Part shown: positions 16,739 to 25,694 of the stretch, one piece after another
How positions within the stretch are numbered: position 1 is the stretch's first letter
Layout: every line of letters begins with the position of its first letter
Assembly (NCBI GenBank): GCA_964622465.1
Contig: CAZUQH010000002.1
Location: forward strand, 1 to 49,905
From: CAZUQH01 sp964622465
Lineage (GTDB): Bacteria; CG03; CAZUQH01
Direction: 5' to 3'
DNA: 49,905 bases
The notes under the pieces: generated by a model
Databases searched by the model: none
Seen by the model: only the letters and a program-made list of their open reading frames with translations
Told to the model about the DNA's origin: nothing
Made by a program: the position numbers and the translations under genes

Positions 16739-17939
16739 GAGAGTCGCGTGCTAGTTTTTTTACTTCTTCGTCAGGGTCATCAAGAAGCATCTCCAGTAGT
16801 TTTACGCCTTCCTGAACGCCTATCTCACCCAATGCCCATGCGGCAGAGAGCCGCATCCATTTATCTTCGCTTACAGCCATTTCTCTTAGGGCATTCAACG
16901 CAATTTCAGGCTGGTGCTTGTACATCGCAACGCAGGCATTTGCCCGGACACGGTTATTATTATCTTCAAGGAATGGCGTCAGTAGCCCGCGCACTATGTC
17001 GCTGTCTTTGAACATGGAGTCAATAAGCTCCACGCTTTTTGCGCGTGCACGAACTTTCGAACTAATGTCGGTTATGGTACGAACCATTCCTTTCGAGTCC
17101 TTAATCGTTAGTTTTGTCGTTTCTTCCGGGGTCTTAACTTGTTCGCTCCACAATTCAATGAATTTTGCAAGTTGTTCATCAACGTATCTTTTCTGCTTAT
17201 GATATTCCTCCTGTTGTTCTACGGCCTTCGATAATTGCTTCTGCTGTTCAGCTATCGAGGAAAGTTTTTCGCCTTGTCGTTTTGTCTCCTCAGCCATTGT
17301 ATTCCGTGCAAGGACTGTTGCATGTGCTACCGAAGCCCCGAATCTCCAGATAAACCATATTATAAGCGCGGCGGCAACGAGAGGAATCACGATACCAAGT
17401 AATACCAGCGTTCCGTTTCTTGCCGGTGCTTGCGGCGCAGCTGTTACTGAGATGAGTTCTGCAAGTTGCTGGTCGGTTAATGCTATGCCAGCCGGGACTT
17501 CTGCCGTTTGTTTCTGCGTAACTTTTGCGGGAGCTACGGTTGCCGTTTCCTTTTTTGCCGGTAGTTTTTTCACCGGCTCCCGCACAGGTTGTTTTATGGT
17601 TACCATCATATCCTGTACTTTTTTATTATTCGGGTCATAACGCAGCGCTTTCTCAAGCCACGGAAGCGCTTTCTGATACTCCTTTTTTTCGTACGGTTCC
17701 TGTGCAAGTTTAAGACATGATTTTACCAGTAAATTCTTGGCTTTTTCATTGTACGGTTCTATTTTCAGTATCTTTTCCAGGTCATCGACAGAACCGGCAA
17801 AGTTGCCTTCCAGATATTTGCGGACTGCGACTCCAAGTTTTTCCTGGGACGTCTGTGCACTTACTGTATTTACGAGCACAGACAGGGTCAGAGAAACGAC
17901 CACGGCCATTACCACTGTTGGGATTGCATATCTTTTCAT
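16716..17939 (-). CDS. Membrane protein with periplasmic TPRs, one transmembrane segment, coiled coil and HEAT repeats
   Basis: 407 residues. Signal peptide (1-28, ending VSA), TPR-type helices with NxxA and DPNNKK signatures (~30-112), a Pro/Lys/Ala-rich spacer (~117-150), a transmembrane helix TLVLLGIVIPLVAAALIIWF (~177-196), a Gln/Glu/Lys-rich coiled coil (~212-270), and C-terminal HEAT-like repeats (~296-406; VRANACVAMYKH, MRLSAAWALGEIG, EEVKKLARDSLEKI). If the signal peptide is cleaved, TPRs face the periplasm and HEAT repeats the cytoplasm, making a trans-membrane scaffold. It overlaps the upstream TPR gene by 4 bases (ATGA), and its end overlaps the FG-GAP gene start. No enzyme motif is seen. 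I do not recognise it as a named protein. Confidence 0.78.
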   Translation of the reverse strand: MKRYAIPTVVMAVVVSLTLSVLVNTVSAQTSQEKLGVAVRKYLEGNFAGSVDDLEKILKIEPYNEKAKNLLVKSCLKLAQEPYEKKEYQKALPWLEKALRYDPNNKKVQDMMVTIKQPVREPVKKLPAKKETATVAPAKVTQKQTAEVPAGIALTDQQLAELISVTAAPQAPARNGTLVLLGIVIPLVAAALIIWFIWRFGASVAHATVLARNTMAEETKRQGEKLSSIAEQQKQLSKAVEQQEEYHKQKRYVDEQLAKFIELWSEQVKTPEETTKLTIKDSKGMVRTITDISSKVRARAKSVELIDSMFKDSDIVRGLLTPFLEDNNNRVRANACVAMYKHQPEIALNALREMAVSEDKWMRLSAAWALGEIGVQEGVKLLEMLLDDPDEEVKKLARDSLEKIVTK

Positions 17940-19153
17940 CTTACCTCCAGCGCTTCCAGAACTTCTTCCAGGCGTTCAAACAGAATCAAGGAGTTTTCCT
18001 TAGAGGGGTCAATTTTCAATGCTTCTACCAGATTTTCGCGCGCTGTCCAGTAGCTACCATCTTGAATATTTTTGTAAGCACTGGTTATTCTTGCATAATA
18101 TTGCCCACGTTCATCGTCCGGCTTCACGTGTGCGTATAGCGACATCCAGCGTGCGGCATCTTCGTATTTTTCATTATTGAACAGGTCAAGTGCATATGGA
18201 AATATATCTGCCCGTCCTTGAAGAAAATTATCAAGCCGTTCAATATCTTCGTCTTCGGGGGAAAGAAGTGATGCGCGTGCCATAGGTTCCTTAGATTTTT
18301 TCGGCTGGCCGTTTATGATAAACTCCATTGCCTGCTTAAAATATTTATTTGCCTCTTCTTTTACGAAATCGGGTGCAATACGGTTTGCTTGCACGACAAA
18401 CGCGTACGCTGCTTTTTTATTACCCCTTGCTAGTAATGGCCATGCTTTTTCCAGCTCACGAGTTACAAGAGCCTGTTTTACCTGCATTGATAATGCCTGT
18501 GCTTCTTCATCAAGCGGGTTTATTTTTAAATATTTTTCAATGTTCGCATCAGCGCGTTTTAGGTCGCCTTTTTCAACGGCATTCTTTGCTTCATTAGAAT
18601 AGCGGCTTAGCTCTTGCTCATGAAGTTTTGAATTTACGTTTACCTTCTGTTGCCACACCTCGTGACGTATTTGTTTGGAAAGCAGGATATCTTTCTCCTC
18701 CTCTGCCTGTAGCGTCACAAACGCGTAATTTGCAGCATCTGAAACATTACTGGAATTCAGTTGCTTCTCATAAAGTTTTGCTATCCGGTTCGTATAGTCC
18801 GGGTAGACGTCACCAGCATGAATGAATGTCTCTTTTGCAGCCGACTCGTTTCCTTCTGCAAGATATGCATAAGACCGCATTAGATATTTGCGGCAGAGGA
18901 AACAGCGGCCTAGTTCCACGAGTTCCGGCGCAGGATAAGCAGTTGACGATTCCAGTAATTTGTTACTTTCGCGGTATGCACGTTCGTATTTCTGCAAATT
19001 AAGGAAGTCCAGGATACGTTCGGCACGCTCGGTTATTGCAAGTTCTTCCTCCATCTCTTGTACGGTGGCCGCGTAACCTGTCTTGATGGAAACAAGACAG
19101 CAAAACACTATGCTAAAACACACAATGGCTTTGTTTGTCGTTTTCAAATTCAA
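17936..19153 (-). CDS. Secreted TPR-repeat protein
   Basis: 405 residues. N-terminal signal peptide ending SIKTGYA, then helical repeats throughout. Clear TPR units include EKGDLKRADANIEKYLKINPLDEEA, LARGNKKAAYAFVVQANRIAPD, NNEKYEDAARWMSLYAHVKPDDE and GSYWTARENLVEALKIDPSKE. No catalytic motif. Probably periplasmic, or anchored through partners. It is the middle gene of a tightly overlapping minus-strand operon (4-base overlaps both ways), implying that the coiled-coil, TPR and TPR-HEAT proteins are made in fixed proportion. TPR proteins of this kind serve as assembly scaffolds in pili, gliding and outer-membrane systems, but which one is not decidable here. Confidence 0.8.
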   Translation of the reverse strand: MNLKTTNKAIVCFSIVFCCLVSIKTGYAATVQEMEEELAITERAERILDFLNLQKYERAYRESNKLLESSTAYPAPELVELGRCFLCRKYLMRSYAYLAEGNESAAKETFIHAGDVYPDYTNRIAKLYEKQLNSSNVSDAANYAFVTLQAEEEKDILLSKQIRHEVWQQKVNVNSKLHEQELSRYSNEAKNAVEKGDLKRADANIEKYLKINPLDEEAQALSMQVKQALVTRELEKAWPLLARGNKKAAYAFVVQANRIAPDFVKEEANKYFKQAMEFIINGQPKKSKEPMARASLLSPEDEDIERLDNFLQGRADIFPYALDLFNNEKYEDAARWMSLYAHVKPDDERGQYYARITSAYKNIQDGSYWTARENLVEALKIDPSKENSLILFERLEEVLEALEVR

Positions 19154-19740
19154 AATAGTTCTCCGCTCTTTATTTTTTTCAGGAGTTCGCGAAGATACTT
19201 TTGCTGGGTATCCTTGAGTTCCTGTTCTTTTTTGTTGTATTCTTGGGTGAGGCGTTTCTTGAAGGTTTCCATCTCCCCGGTGAGCCGTTCAATATCTTTC
19301 TGATGGGCCTGTTCTTTTTCTTCGAGCTGCTTCTGGTAATTCTTACGTTCCTTTTCCAGCATATTTTTTGACTGCCGAAGCTGTTCTTCGAACTCTGCCT
19401 TGATGTGGTCCTGCTGGTCGTCGAGGTGTGCGACCTCGTTACCATGCTCATGTTCTCGTTTGTTTAATTCTTCCTGATATTGCATCATACGGTGGACAAT
19501 GCGCTCCTTGATTTCAGCAAGTTCAGTGTCTTTGGAGGCAAGTGCCTTTTGCCACTCTGATTCTTTCTTACGAAATTCTTCCTTCATTTGTTCAACTTGC
19601 TTTTCCAGTTCTGCCTGCTGTGAGAGGAGCTTCTTTTCTTTCGCAAGATACCCGGATTCCAGTTCAAGGTATTTCTGGGCAATGCGTTTTTGTACTTCAT
19701 TCATGGAATCAGCATCAGCTTTTTCAGTCACTAATTTCAC
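19150..19740 (-). CDS. Long coiled-coil cytoplasmic protein
   Basis: 196 residues, nearly all heptad-patterned Glu/Lys/Gln/Leu (for example LSQQAELEKQVEQMKEEF and KEKKLLSQQ), with no signal peptide, membrane segment or enzyme motif. First gene of the minus-strand operon. The GTG start at 19740 directly follows a G-run, so the initiation site is uncertain; GTG 19731 or the ATG encoding MNEVQKRIAQ are alternatives. A short globular end (RELLKKIKSGELF) closes the protein. It may bind the cytoplasmic coiled coil or HEAT part of the membrane protein two genes downstream. That is inference from operon context. Confidence 0.78.
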   Translation of the reverse strand: MKLVTEKADADSMNEVQKRIAQKYLELESGYLAKEKKLLSQQAELEKQVEQMKEEFRKKESEWQKALASKDTELAEIKERIVHRMMQYQEELNKREHEHGNEVAHLDDQQDHIKAEFEEQLRQSKNMLEKERKNYQKQLEEKEQAHQKDIERLTGEMETFKKRLTQEYNKKEQELKDTQQKYLRELLKKIKSGELF

Positions 19741-19772
19741 CCCCCCGTTTCTCTGGTAATACTAACGATACT

Positions 19773-19802
19773 TTTATACCATAGGTATGGCGTGTTTGAC
19801 AA
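19773..19802 (-). promoter_or_regulatory. Promoter of the minus-strand envelope operon with overlapping operator-like palindrome
   Basis: On the minus strand, TTGTCA (19797-19802 read in reverse) and TATAAA (19773-19778) are 18 bases apart. ATACC-ATA-GGTAT, a perfect inverted repeat at 19776-19788, overlaps the -10 and the spacer, where a repressor could act. It lies back-to-back with argB. Confidence 0.5.
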
Positions 19803-19847
19803 GTATATCATGTATAAACAGAGGTTTCAAAAAATTCAGGAATTTGA

Positions 19848-19853
19848 TATAAT
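19848..19853 (+). promoter_or_regulatory. Perfect TATAAT -10 box just before argB
   Basis: TATAAT at 19848-19853 is preceded by an extended TTGA but has no good -35 (TTTCAA at 17 bases). The start codon GTG is only 9 bases downstream, and no Shine-Dalgarno is present, so the transcript could be leaderless or nearly so. Confidence 0.45.
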
Positions 19854-19862
19854 TGCGACATT

Positions 19863-20654
19863 GTGAGCGTACGGAACGTGATGGTTATTAAGATAGGCGG
19901 AGAACTATTAGGTGATGAGGTCACGCTAAAGAATCTCGCAGAAGACATAAGTAGCATGACGTCGGGTTACCGTGTCGTTATAGTGCATGGTGCAGGGCCG
20001 CAGATAACCGAAGAACTGAAACACAGGAGTATCCCTCCACAGTTTGTGGATGGCCAACGGGTAACAGATAGTTCAACTTTGGGAATTGTATGTTCAGTAT
20101 CTGGAGAGATGAACAATCTCCTGGTGCGGCATCTGCTCGCAGGGCGTGTTCCTGCCGTTGGAATGCCTGGATACGCAGGTGGATTTATATCAGCGCGACA
20201 GATAGTGCGCCCGAATCTTGGTTTTGTTGGGGTGCCAACAAAACTAAACAAAGATATAATGAAATATTTGTTTAGTGAGCATTCCGTTCCTGTCATCGCG
20301 CCGCTCGGAGTGACAAAAAAAGGGCAGTTACTGAATATTAATGCGGATTGTGCCGCTGGTTTTATTGCGTCACAAACCGGAGCAAAAGCACTTGTTTTTC
20401 TTACCAGTGTCCCGGGTGTGCTTTTAGACCCAGGTAATACGCGTTCGTTAATAAAAAGTATTCACCTCTCAGATATAGGCGATTTGGAGAAGCGTGGCGT
20501 CATCTCAGGCGGGATGACTCCGAAGCTCGATGCATCACGTAAGGCGCTCAAGAGCGGTGTGAAAAATATCTTTATCCTTGACGGGCGGCGTAAGAATGTG
20601 CTTCAATTGGCAATAGAAGGGAAGTGTATCTACGGCACAGTCATTGAAAGGTAG
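19863..20654 (+). CDS. argB: Acetylglutamate kinase
   Basis: Phosphorylates N-acetylglutamate in the second step of arginine synthesis. 263 residues of the amino-acid kinase fold: VMVIKIGGELL at the very N-terminus, VHGAGPQITEEL, VAPLG-type ATP and substrate loops with LLNINADCAAGFIA, VFLTSVPGVL, and GVISGGMTPKLDASRKAL near the C-terminus. It lacks the N-terminal helix found in arginine-inhibited enzymes and resembles the short, arginine-insensitive type in length; feedback behaviour is therefore an inference. The GTG at 19863 has no ribosome-binding site. It is separated from argD by a cluster of palindromic repeats. Confidence 0.93.
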   Translation: MSVRNVMVIKIGGELLGDEVTLKNLAEDISSMTSGYRVVIVHGAGPQITEELKHRSIPPQFVDGQRVTDSSTLGIVCSVSGEMNNLLVRHLLAGRVPAVGMPGYAGGFISARQIVRPNLGFVGVPTKLNKDIMKYLFSEHSVPVIAPLGVTKKGQLLNINADCAAGFIASQTGAKALVFLTSVPGVLLDPGNTRSLIKSIHLSDIGDLEKRGVISGGMTPKLDASRKALKSGVKNIFILDGRRKNVLQLAIEGKCIYGTVIER

Positions 20655-20687
20655 CGGTGCAAACAAAATGGCTCCCATTGCCGACAG

Positions 20688-20795
20688 TTGTAGGCACGGG
20701 TTTGCCCGTGCGTCTTGTTATGGTTTTGGTAGCCGCAGGCTTTAGCCTGCGCACCTTAAAAGGTGCGGCTACAGCCTGCGTTTGTAGGCACGGGT
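20688..20795. repeat. Cluster of dispersed palindromic repeats between argB and argD (core copy 2)
   Basis: Contains TTGTAGGCACGGGT twice (20688-20701 and 20782-20795). The first copy forms the hairpin GCACGGG-TTTG-CCCGTGC. The 24-base core shared with 5512-5535 and 38975-38998 is at 20728-20751. GTAGCCGCA (20729-20737) pairs perfectly with TGCGGCTAC (20764-20772), while GCACCTT (20751-20757) pairs with AAGGTGC (20760-20766), so several exclusive folds exist. It fills the argB-argD gap and leaves argD without a clear ribosome-binding site. Confidence 0.85.
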
Positions 20796-20806
20796 GTATG
20801 TAAAAA

Positions 20807-22012
20807 GTGAAAGACAAAAACACAGAAGTTATGCAGACACTCAATGCAGCACACATACCTGTTTATCGTCGGTACCCCGTAGTTGTTTCAAGGGCAAATG
20901 GAAAGTACGTTTGGGATGTGCGCGGCAGGCGGTTCCTTGATATGTTTTCAGGTATATCCGTTACCAATTTTGGGCATTCCCATCCTAAAATAACGAGAGC
21001 GGCCGTAAATCAACTGAGCAATTATGCGCATCTGTCAAATTATTACTATTCTCAAGCACAGGCGCGGTTAGCGCAGGTGCTTTCAAAGCGTACCCTCGGT
21101 GGCGGCGTTTTCTTTTCGAACAGCGGCGCTGAAGCAAACGAGTGTGCCGTGAAAATAGCGAGGAAGTGGGGACAGGGTCGTTATGAAATTATTACTTTTA
21201 AGGACTCGTTCCATGGCCGGACCCTTGCTATGCTTGCAGCAACCGGTGACGAGCAGTTTCAGCGTGGTTTCGGACCAATACCGGACGGTTTTGTGCAGGC
21301 AGAATTCAATAACCTGGGCTCAGTTAAACAGAAGATTAATAACCATACGGTTGCAGTCATGGTAGAAATCGTACAGGGAGAAGGCGGAGTTAATGTCGCA
21401 ACTCCGAATTTCCTTCGTGGATTAGAATATTTATGTCATGAGAAAAACCTGCTTTTGATTTGTGACGAGATACAGACAGGGCTTGGGCGCTGTGGACGGT
21501 TTCTTGCAGGGGATAATTTTGGTATAAAACCAGATATCGTTACGCTTGGCAAGGCACTCGGTGGTGGCCTGCCGCTCGCTGCTACCCTGGTCACTCCGAA
21601 ACTTACTGGCGTTATGTCCTACGGAGACCATGGGTCTACTTTTGGCGGTAATCCGGTTGCCTGCGCGGCAGGATTTGCAATGGTTCAAATGCTGGATATT
21701 CCTCGGTTTGAACGTATAAAACATTTAGGGAAAGTTCTAGAGGAAGGACTGAATGATATTGTAAAAGAACACTCTGATTTGGTTAGAGAGGCGCGCGGTC
21801 TTGGGCTGATGTGGGGATTGGAATTGAATGGCCCAGGAGCGTGGCTTGTAGATGAATTGCGCGAACAGTCCCACATTCTCGTGAATTGCACGCATGAGCG
21901 CGTCCTGCGGTTTCTGCCGCCATTTATAATTAACGCCAAAGACATCTTGTATCTTGTCAGTTCGATAGATAAGGCCCTTGCAAACCATGCGGAAAAAGGA
22001 GCGAAAATATGA
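20807..22012 (+). CDS. argD: Acetylornithine aminotransferase
   Basis: PLP-dependent class III aminotransferase that converts N-acetylglutamate semialdehyde to N-acetylornithine. 401 residues. GVFFSNSGAEANECAVKIARKWG, SFHGRTLAMLAATG, LLICDEIQTGLGRCGRFLA (PLP-binding aspartate) and VTLGKALGGGLPLAA (Schiff-base lysine) are all present, and GNPVACAAG follows. The GTG start at 20807 gives an MKDKNTEV N-terminus; ATG 20831 is an alternative, and neither has a good Shine-Dalgarno. Ornithine and acetylornithine aminotransferases are hard to separate, but the argB-argG-argH context favours ArgD. It overlaps argG by 4 bases. Confidence 0.94.
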   Translation: MKDKNTEVMQTLNAAHIPVYRRYPVVVSRANGKYVWDVRGRRFLDMFSGISVTNFGHSHPKITRAAVNQLSNYAHLSNYYYSQAQARLAQVLSKRTLGGGVFFSNSGAEANECAVKIARKWGQGRYEIITFKDSFHGRTLAMLAATGDEQFQRGFGPIPDGFVQAEFNNLGSVKQKINNHTVAVMVEIVQGEGGVNVATPNFLRGLEYLCHEKNLLLICDEIQTGLGRCGRFLAGDNFGIKPDIVTLGKALGGGLPLAATLVTPKLTGVMSYGDHGSTFGGNPVACAAGFAMVQMLDIPRFERIKHLGKVLEEGLNDIVKEHSDLVREARGLGLMWGLELNGPGAWLVDELREQSHILVNCTHERVLRFLPPFIINAKDILYLVSSIDKALANHAEKGAKI

Positions 22013-23220
22013 GAAATATAAAAAAAATTGTTCTTGCCTATTCCGGCGGACTTGATACTTCGGTAGCAATCAGGTGGCTTAAGGATAAGTATCATGCTTC
22101 TGTTATTGCATATGCCGCAGAAGTAGGGCAGGGTTTGAAAGCAGATAAACTGAAAAAGCGCGCAGCCGCGGCTGGCGCTGACCGCCTGATAATAGACGAC
22201 CTGCGTGAGGAATTTCTCTGTAACTATGCTATGCCAGCAGCTCAGGCAGGAGCAGTTTATCAGGGCGGTTATTATCTTTCTGCAGCGCTCACACGGCCTT
22301 TGATAGCATCCCATATGGTAGATGCCGCTCGCAAAGTGCATGCAGATGCGCTCGCTCACGGATGCACCGGTAAGGGCAATGACCAGGTGCGTTTTGAACT
22401 TACCTTTCAGGCACTCGCGCCTGAAATGAAAGTAATAGCACCGGTAAGGGAATGGGACATGAAATCGCGCAGTGAAGAAATTGACTACGCAAAGGAACAC
22501 AAGATACCTGTTGATGTTACCAGGCAGAGTCCATATAGCATAGACCAGAACTTATGGGGCGTTTGCATTGAGTGTGGTATGCTTGAAGACCCCTGGGTTG
22601 CGCCACCTGATTCTGCATTCCGTCTGACAGTACCGCTTGACCGCACACCTGTCAGGCCGGCTGATATTGCCCTTTCTTTTGAACGCGGCGTGCCTGTCCG
22701 GTTGAATGGAAAAGGTGTCGGTATAGTTGAACTTGTTGAAAAACTGAATAAGGTTGCAGGTAAGAATGGTATCGGTCGGAGTGACTTGGTTGAAGACCGT
22801 CTTGTCGGCATAAAATCCCGTGAGGTATACGAAGTTCCTGCTGCAACAGTGCTATATCGTGCATTGCGTGAAATAGAGGCGCTGGTATTAGACCGTTGGA
22901 CCCGTCAGTGGAAGGAAAAAACCAGTATGGAATACGCACAATTGATATACGACGGACTCTGGGATTGCCCGCTGCGGAAGCATCTCGCAGAAGTTACACA
23001 GTCAATTTCAGAGCTTGTTACAGGAGATGTCCGCCTGCGTCTGTGGCGCGGAAATGTAATCATACTCGGCCGCCGTTCTCCAAATTCTTTATATGACTAT
23101 GAACTTGCGACGTATGAATCTGCTGACGTGTTTGACCACCGCGCAGCAGATGGATTCACCAAGATATATGGATTGCCGCTCAAGGTTATTGGCAGGAGGC
23201 GTGCGAGGAGGAATAAATGA
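22009..23220 (+). CDS. argG: Argininosuccinate synthase
   Basis: Condenses citrulline and aspartate with ATP. 403 residues, the standard type I length. KIVLAYSGGLDTSVAIRWL is the ATP-pyrophosphatase P-loop, and ALAHGCTGKGNDQVRFEL is a second family signature. VIAPVREW and SIDQNLWGVCIECGMLEDPW complete the profile. The ATG at 22009 overlaps the argD stop. The C-terminus is basic (RRRARRNK), a minor extension. It is directly coupled to argH, which uses its product. Confidence 0.97.
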   Translation: MRNIKKIVLAYSGGLDTSVAIRWLKDKYHASVIAYAAEVGQGLKADKLKKRAAAAGADRLIIDDLREEFLCNYAMPAAQAGAVYQGGYYLSAALTRPLIASHMVDAARKVHADALAHGCTGKGNDQVRFELTFQALAPEMKVIAPVREWDMKSRSEEIDYAKEHKIPVDVTRQSPYSIDQNLWGVCIECGMLEDPWVAPPDSAFRLTVPLDRTPVRPADIALSFERGVPVRLNGKGVGIVELVEKLNKVAGKNGIGRSDLVEDRLVGIKSREVYEVPAATVLYRALREIEALVLDRWTRQWKEKTSMEYAQLIYDGLWDCPLRKHLAEVTQSISELVTGDVRLRLWRGNVIILGRRSPNSLYDYELATYESADVFDHRAADGFTKIYGLPLKVIGRRRARRNK

Positions 23221-24503
23221 GTGCCGTATGGGAAAAGCGTTTTGGCGCACAGCCGCATCCAAAAATGCTAAAGTTTACGCGTTCAGTATCTTCTGATTTC
23301 CGGTTATGGAAGTACGACATTGCCGGAAGCAAAATACACGTTAAAGTGCTCAGGAAAGCAGGGCTCCTTTCGGAGAGTGAGTGCACGCGCTTGATAGAAG
23401 GACTGGACGAAATATATAAAGAGTTCTCACAGGGGAAGTTCAAGTTCAAGCCTCTAGACGAAGACATCCATATGGCCGTTGAAAGGCGGCTTGAAGAAAA
23501 AATAGGTAAGCCAGCAGGTAAGCTCCATACAGGTCGCTCACGTAATGACCAGGTGGCCTGTGACCTGCGCTTGTTCTGTGCCGATTATGTCGCAGCTACT
23601 ATTGCAAGCGTCAAAAAGACCCAACAGACACTTGCAGCGCTTTCCAGGAAATACGGAAACTATAAAATGCCTGGTTTTACTCACATGCAGCACGCCCAGA
23701 TTATTACGCTCAGGACATATTTTGGCGCTTATATTGCGATGCTTGAGCGTGACTCTAGCCGGCTGAAAGATACACTGAAAAGGATAAAAATTATGCCGCT
23801 CGGAGCTGCCGCGCTTGCAGGAACTCCGTTCAATCTTGACAGGAAATACGCAGCAAAGCTTGCCGGTTTTTCTGGCGTTGCTGCCAATACCGTAGATGCC
23901 GTAAGTGACCGTGACTTTGTTCTTGAATTATTAAGCGTGCTGTCTATACTCGTATTACACCTTTCGCGTCTCGCAGAAGATTTGATAATCTGGTCAAGTC
24001 CTGAATTCGGGTTCGTAGAACTTGCCGATGAATGGTGCACCGGTTCATCTATAATGCCGCAGAAGAAAAATCCAGACGTTCTTGAACTTATTCGTGGCCG
24101 CAGCGCGCGAGTTGCATCAGCATTTCAGGGACTTTCTATGGTGCTCAAGGGTCTGCCACTCTCATATAACCGTGACTTACAGGAAGACAAAATACATCTA
24201 TGGAATGCGGTTGATGCTGTAGACGGAATTCTTGAAGTGACACCAGACGTTTTGAAGACAATCAAGTTCGACCGCAAACGGTTGGCAGATACCTGTAAAG
24301 ATGGTTTTATGGAAGCGACCGACTGGGCAAATTATCTGGTCACAAAAGGAATCCCATTTCGCGAGGCGCACAATATAGTTGGACTTATGGTTAAGTATTG
24401 TCTAAAGACAGGTCGTAAATCACTTTCCGGGCTCTCGCTCTCCGAGGTACGCCGCTTTTCTACACGCTTCGGTTCGGACTTCATCAAGAAAAATCAGAAG
24501 TGA
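23217..24503 (+). CDS. argH: Argininosuccinate lyase
   Basis: Splits argininosuccinate to arginine and fumarate, the last step of the pathway. 428 residues; many homologues are ~460, so the C-terminal region is somewhat short, but the protein is complete. GKLHTGRSRNDQVACDLRLF, PGFTHMQHAQ and the fumarase/aspartase superfamily signature GSSIMPQKKNPD (catalytic serine loop) are present. The ATG at 23217 overlaps argG by 4 bases, and the MFS gene begins in its stop codon. argC, argJ/argA and argF are not in the window. Confidence 0.96.
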   Translation: MSAVWEKRFGAQPHPKMLKFTRSVSSDFRLWKYDIAGSKIHVKVLRKAGLLSESECTRLIEGLDEIYKEFSQGKFKFKPLDEDIHMAVERRLEEKIGKPAGKLHTGRSRNDQVACDLRLFCADYVAATIASVKKTQQTLAALSRKYGNYKMPGFTHMQHAQIITLRTYFGAYIAMLERDSSRLKDTLKRIKIMPLGAAALAGTPFNLDRKYAAKLAGFSGVAANTVDAVSDRDFVLELLSVLSILVLHLSRLAEDLIIWSSPEFGFVELADEWCTGSSIMPQKKNPDVLELIRGRSARVASAFQGLSMVLKGLPLSYNRDLQEDKIHLWNAVDAVDGILEVTPDVLKTIKFDRKRLADTCKDGFMEATDWANYLVTKGIPFREAHNIVGLMVKYCLKTGRKSLSGLSLSEVRRFSTRFGSDFIKKNQK

Positions 24504-25660
24504 AAAACTTCATAATGCTTTATCTTTCCAGTCTGGGCATAATGACCGCGGTATATCTATTCATTCCGATTTTGCCCGTATATGTTGACTCCGTATTGAA
24601 GAATGCAGGTCTTGTCGGGGTAGTGATGGGACTCGGTGCCGTGGTCTCAATCATCCTGCGCCTACTGATTACACGCTTAAAGAACATTTCTATAAAAAGG
24701 TTCCAGTACCTCGGCGTTGGGACGATTATTGTCGCTACTGCCCTGTACCCGCTTTGTCAATCCTTCAGCGACTTTGCAATGGTGCGTATGTTGTTTGGTG
24801 CAGGCCTTGCTCTGTTCTTTCTATTCACGTATCTGTTGCTTTCTATCACAATGCCAGAGAAAAAGCAGGGCTGGTTCTTTGCAACATACTCCACGCTATT
24901 TGCAGTACCGGCAATTTTCGCAGCACCACTCGCAACATGGCTTTATCAAAGTGGTGGCTTCAGGCCTGTTGTCCTTGCTACGCTTGCTGCAGAAGTAGGC
25001 ACGCTTGCCGTACTTGTTATGCTGGAAGAAAAAGAAATTCCGGTTACCAGGTTTCGTTTTGATTTCAAGTTCGCTTTTCTTGCTTCGCCACGCAGGCAGT
25101 TGCTTCTTCTCTGGTTCTTCATAATCATTGCGGACAGTGGTATCGTTACTTTTCTTCCTCTATTCGCAAAGGCAAGAGACCTATTTAACTATGGATATTT
25201 CTTTGCGGTATATGGAATTTCTACTATCGTTTTTCGGCTCGGACTTGGCTGGCTATTTGACCGTTATCCGAGAAAGAATGTTATCGCGCTTGGCGCTATT
25301 TTTCTTGTGCTGGCACCTATATTGTTGATTTTTGCAAAGCAGATGAGCATGCTTCTTTATGCGGCAGTATCTTACGGTTTCGGTTTTGCGCTGGTTGATT
25401 CGATTATGTTTCCATATCTTATGGAAGGCGTACCCCGGGAGCACAGGGGTCTGGTCATAGCAGGATACGGAATCAGTTTTGATGCAGCATATCTTGTCGG
25501 CCCAATCGCGCTTGGCTGGTGGCTTTACGGTTTCGGTTTTGCAGCACTCTGGACCCTCGTAGCGCTGATATCTTTGTCAGGATTGGCATTATTCGTAAAA
25601 GACAATAGACAGCCTCCAACCAGCAATAAAGGCGCACAGGATTATATTAGCCCATTGTAG
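24500..25660 (+). CDS. Major facilitator superfamily transporter
   Basis: 386 residues, almost wholly hydrophobic, with about 12 membrane segments. There is a central basic/charged loop (~residues 168-195) between two six-helix halves. Motif A-like text is weak (LGWLFDRYPRKNVIALG in the second half is a good example). The GTG at 24500 overlaps the argH stop, so it is cotranscribed with arginine synthesis genes; it could export or import an amino acid or related compound, but MFS substrate cannot be read from sequence. The hydrophilic C-terminus ends with NRQPPTSNKGAQDYISPL. Confidence 0.85.
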   Translation: MKNFIMLYLSSLGIMTAVYLFIPILPVYVDSVLKNAGLVGVVMGLGAVVSIILRLLITRLKNISIKRFQYLGVGTIIVATALYPLCQSFSDFAMVRMLFGAGLALFFLFTYLLLSITMPEKKQGWFFATYSTLFAVPAIFAAPLATWLYQSGGFRPVVLATLAAEVGTLAVLVMLEEKEIPVTRFRFDFKFAFLASPRRQLLLLWFFIIIADSGIVTFLPLFAKARDLFNYGYFFAVYGISTIVFRLGLGWLFDRYPRKNVIALGAIFLVLAPILLIFAKQMSMLLYAAVSYGFGFALVDSIMFPYLMEGVPREHRGLVIAGYGISFDAAYLVGPIALGWWLYGFGFAALWTLVALISLSGLALFVKDNRQPPTSNKGAQDYISPL

Positions 25661-25694
25661 GAGGTTTTTATCCGCTTTTACTAACGATTGGACA

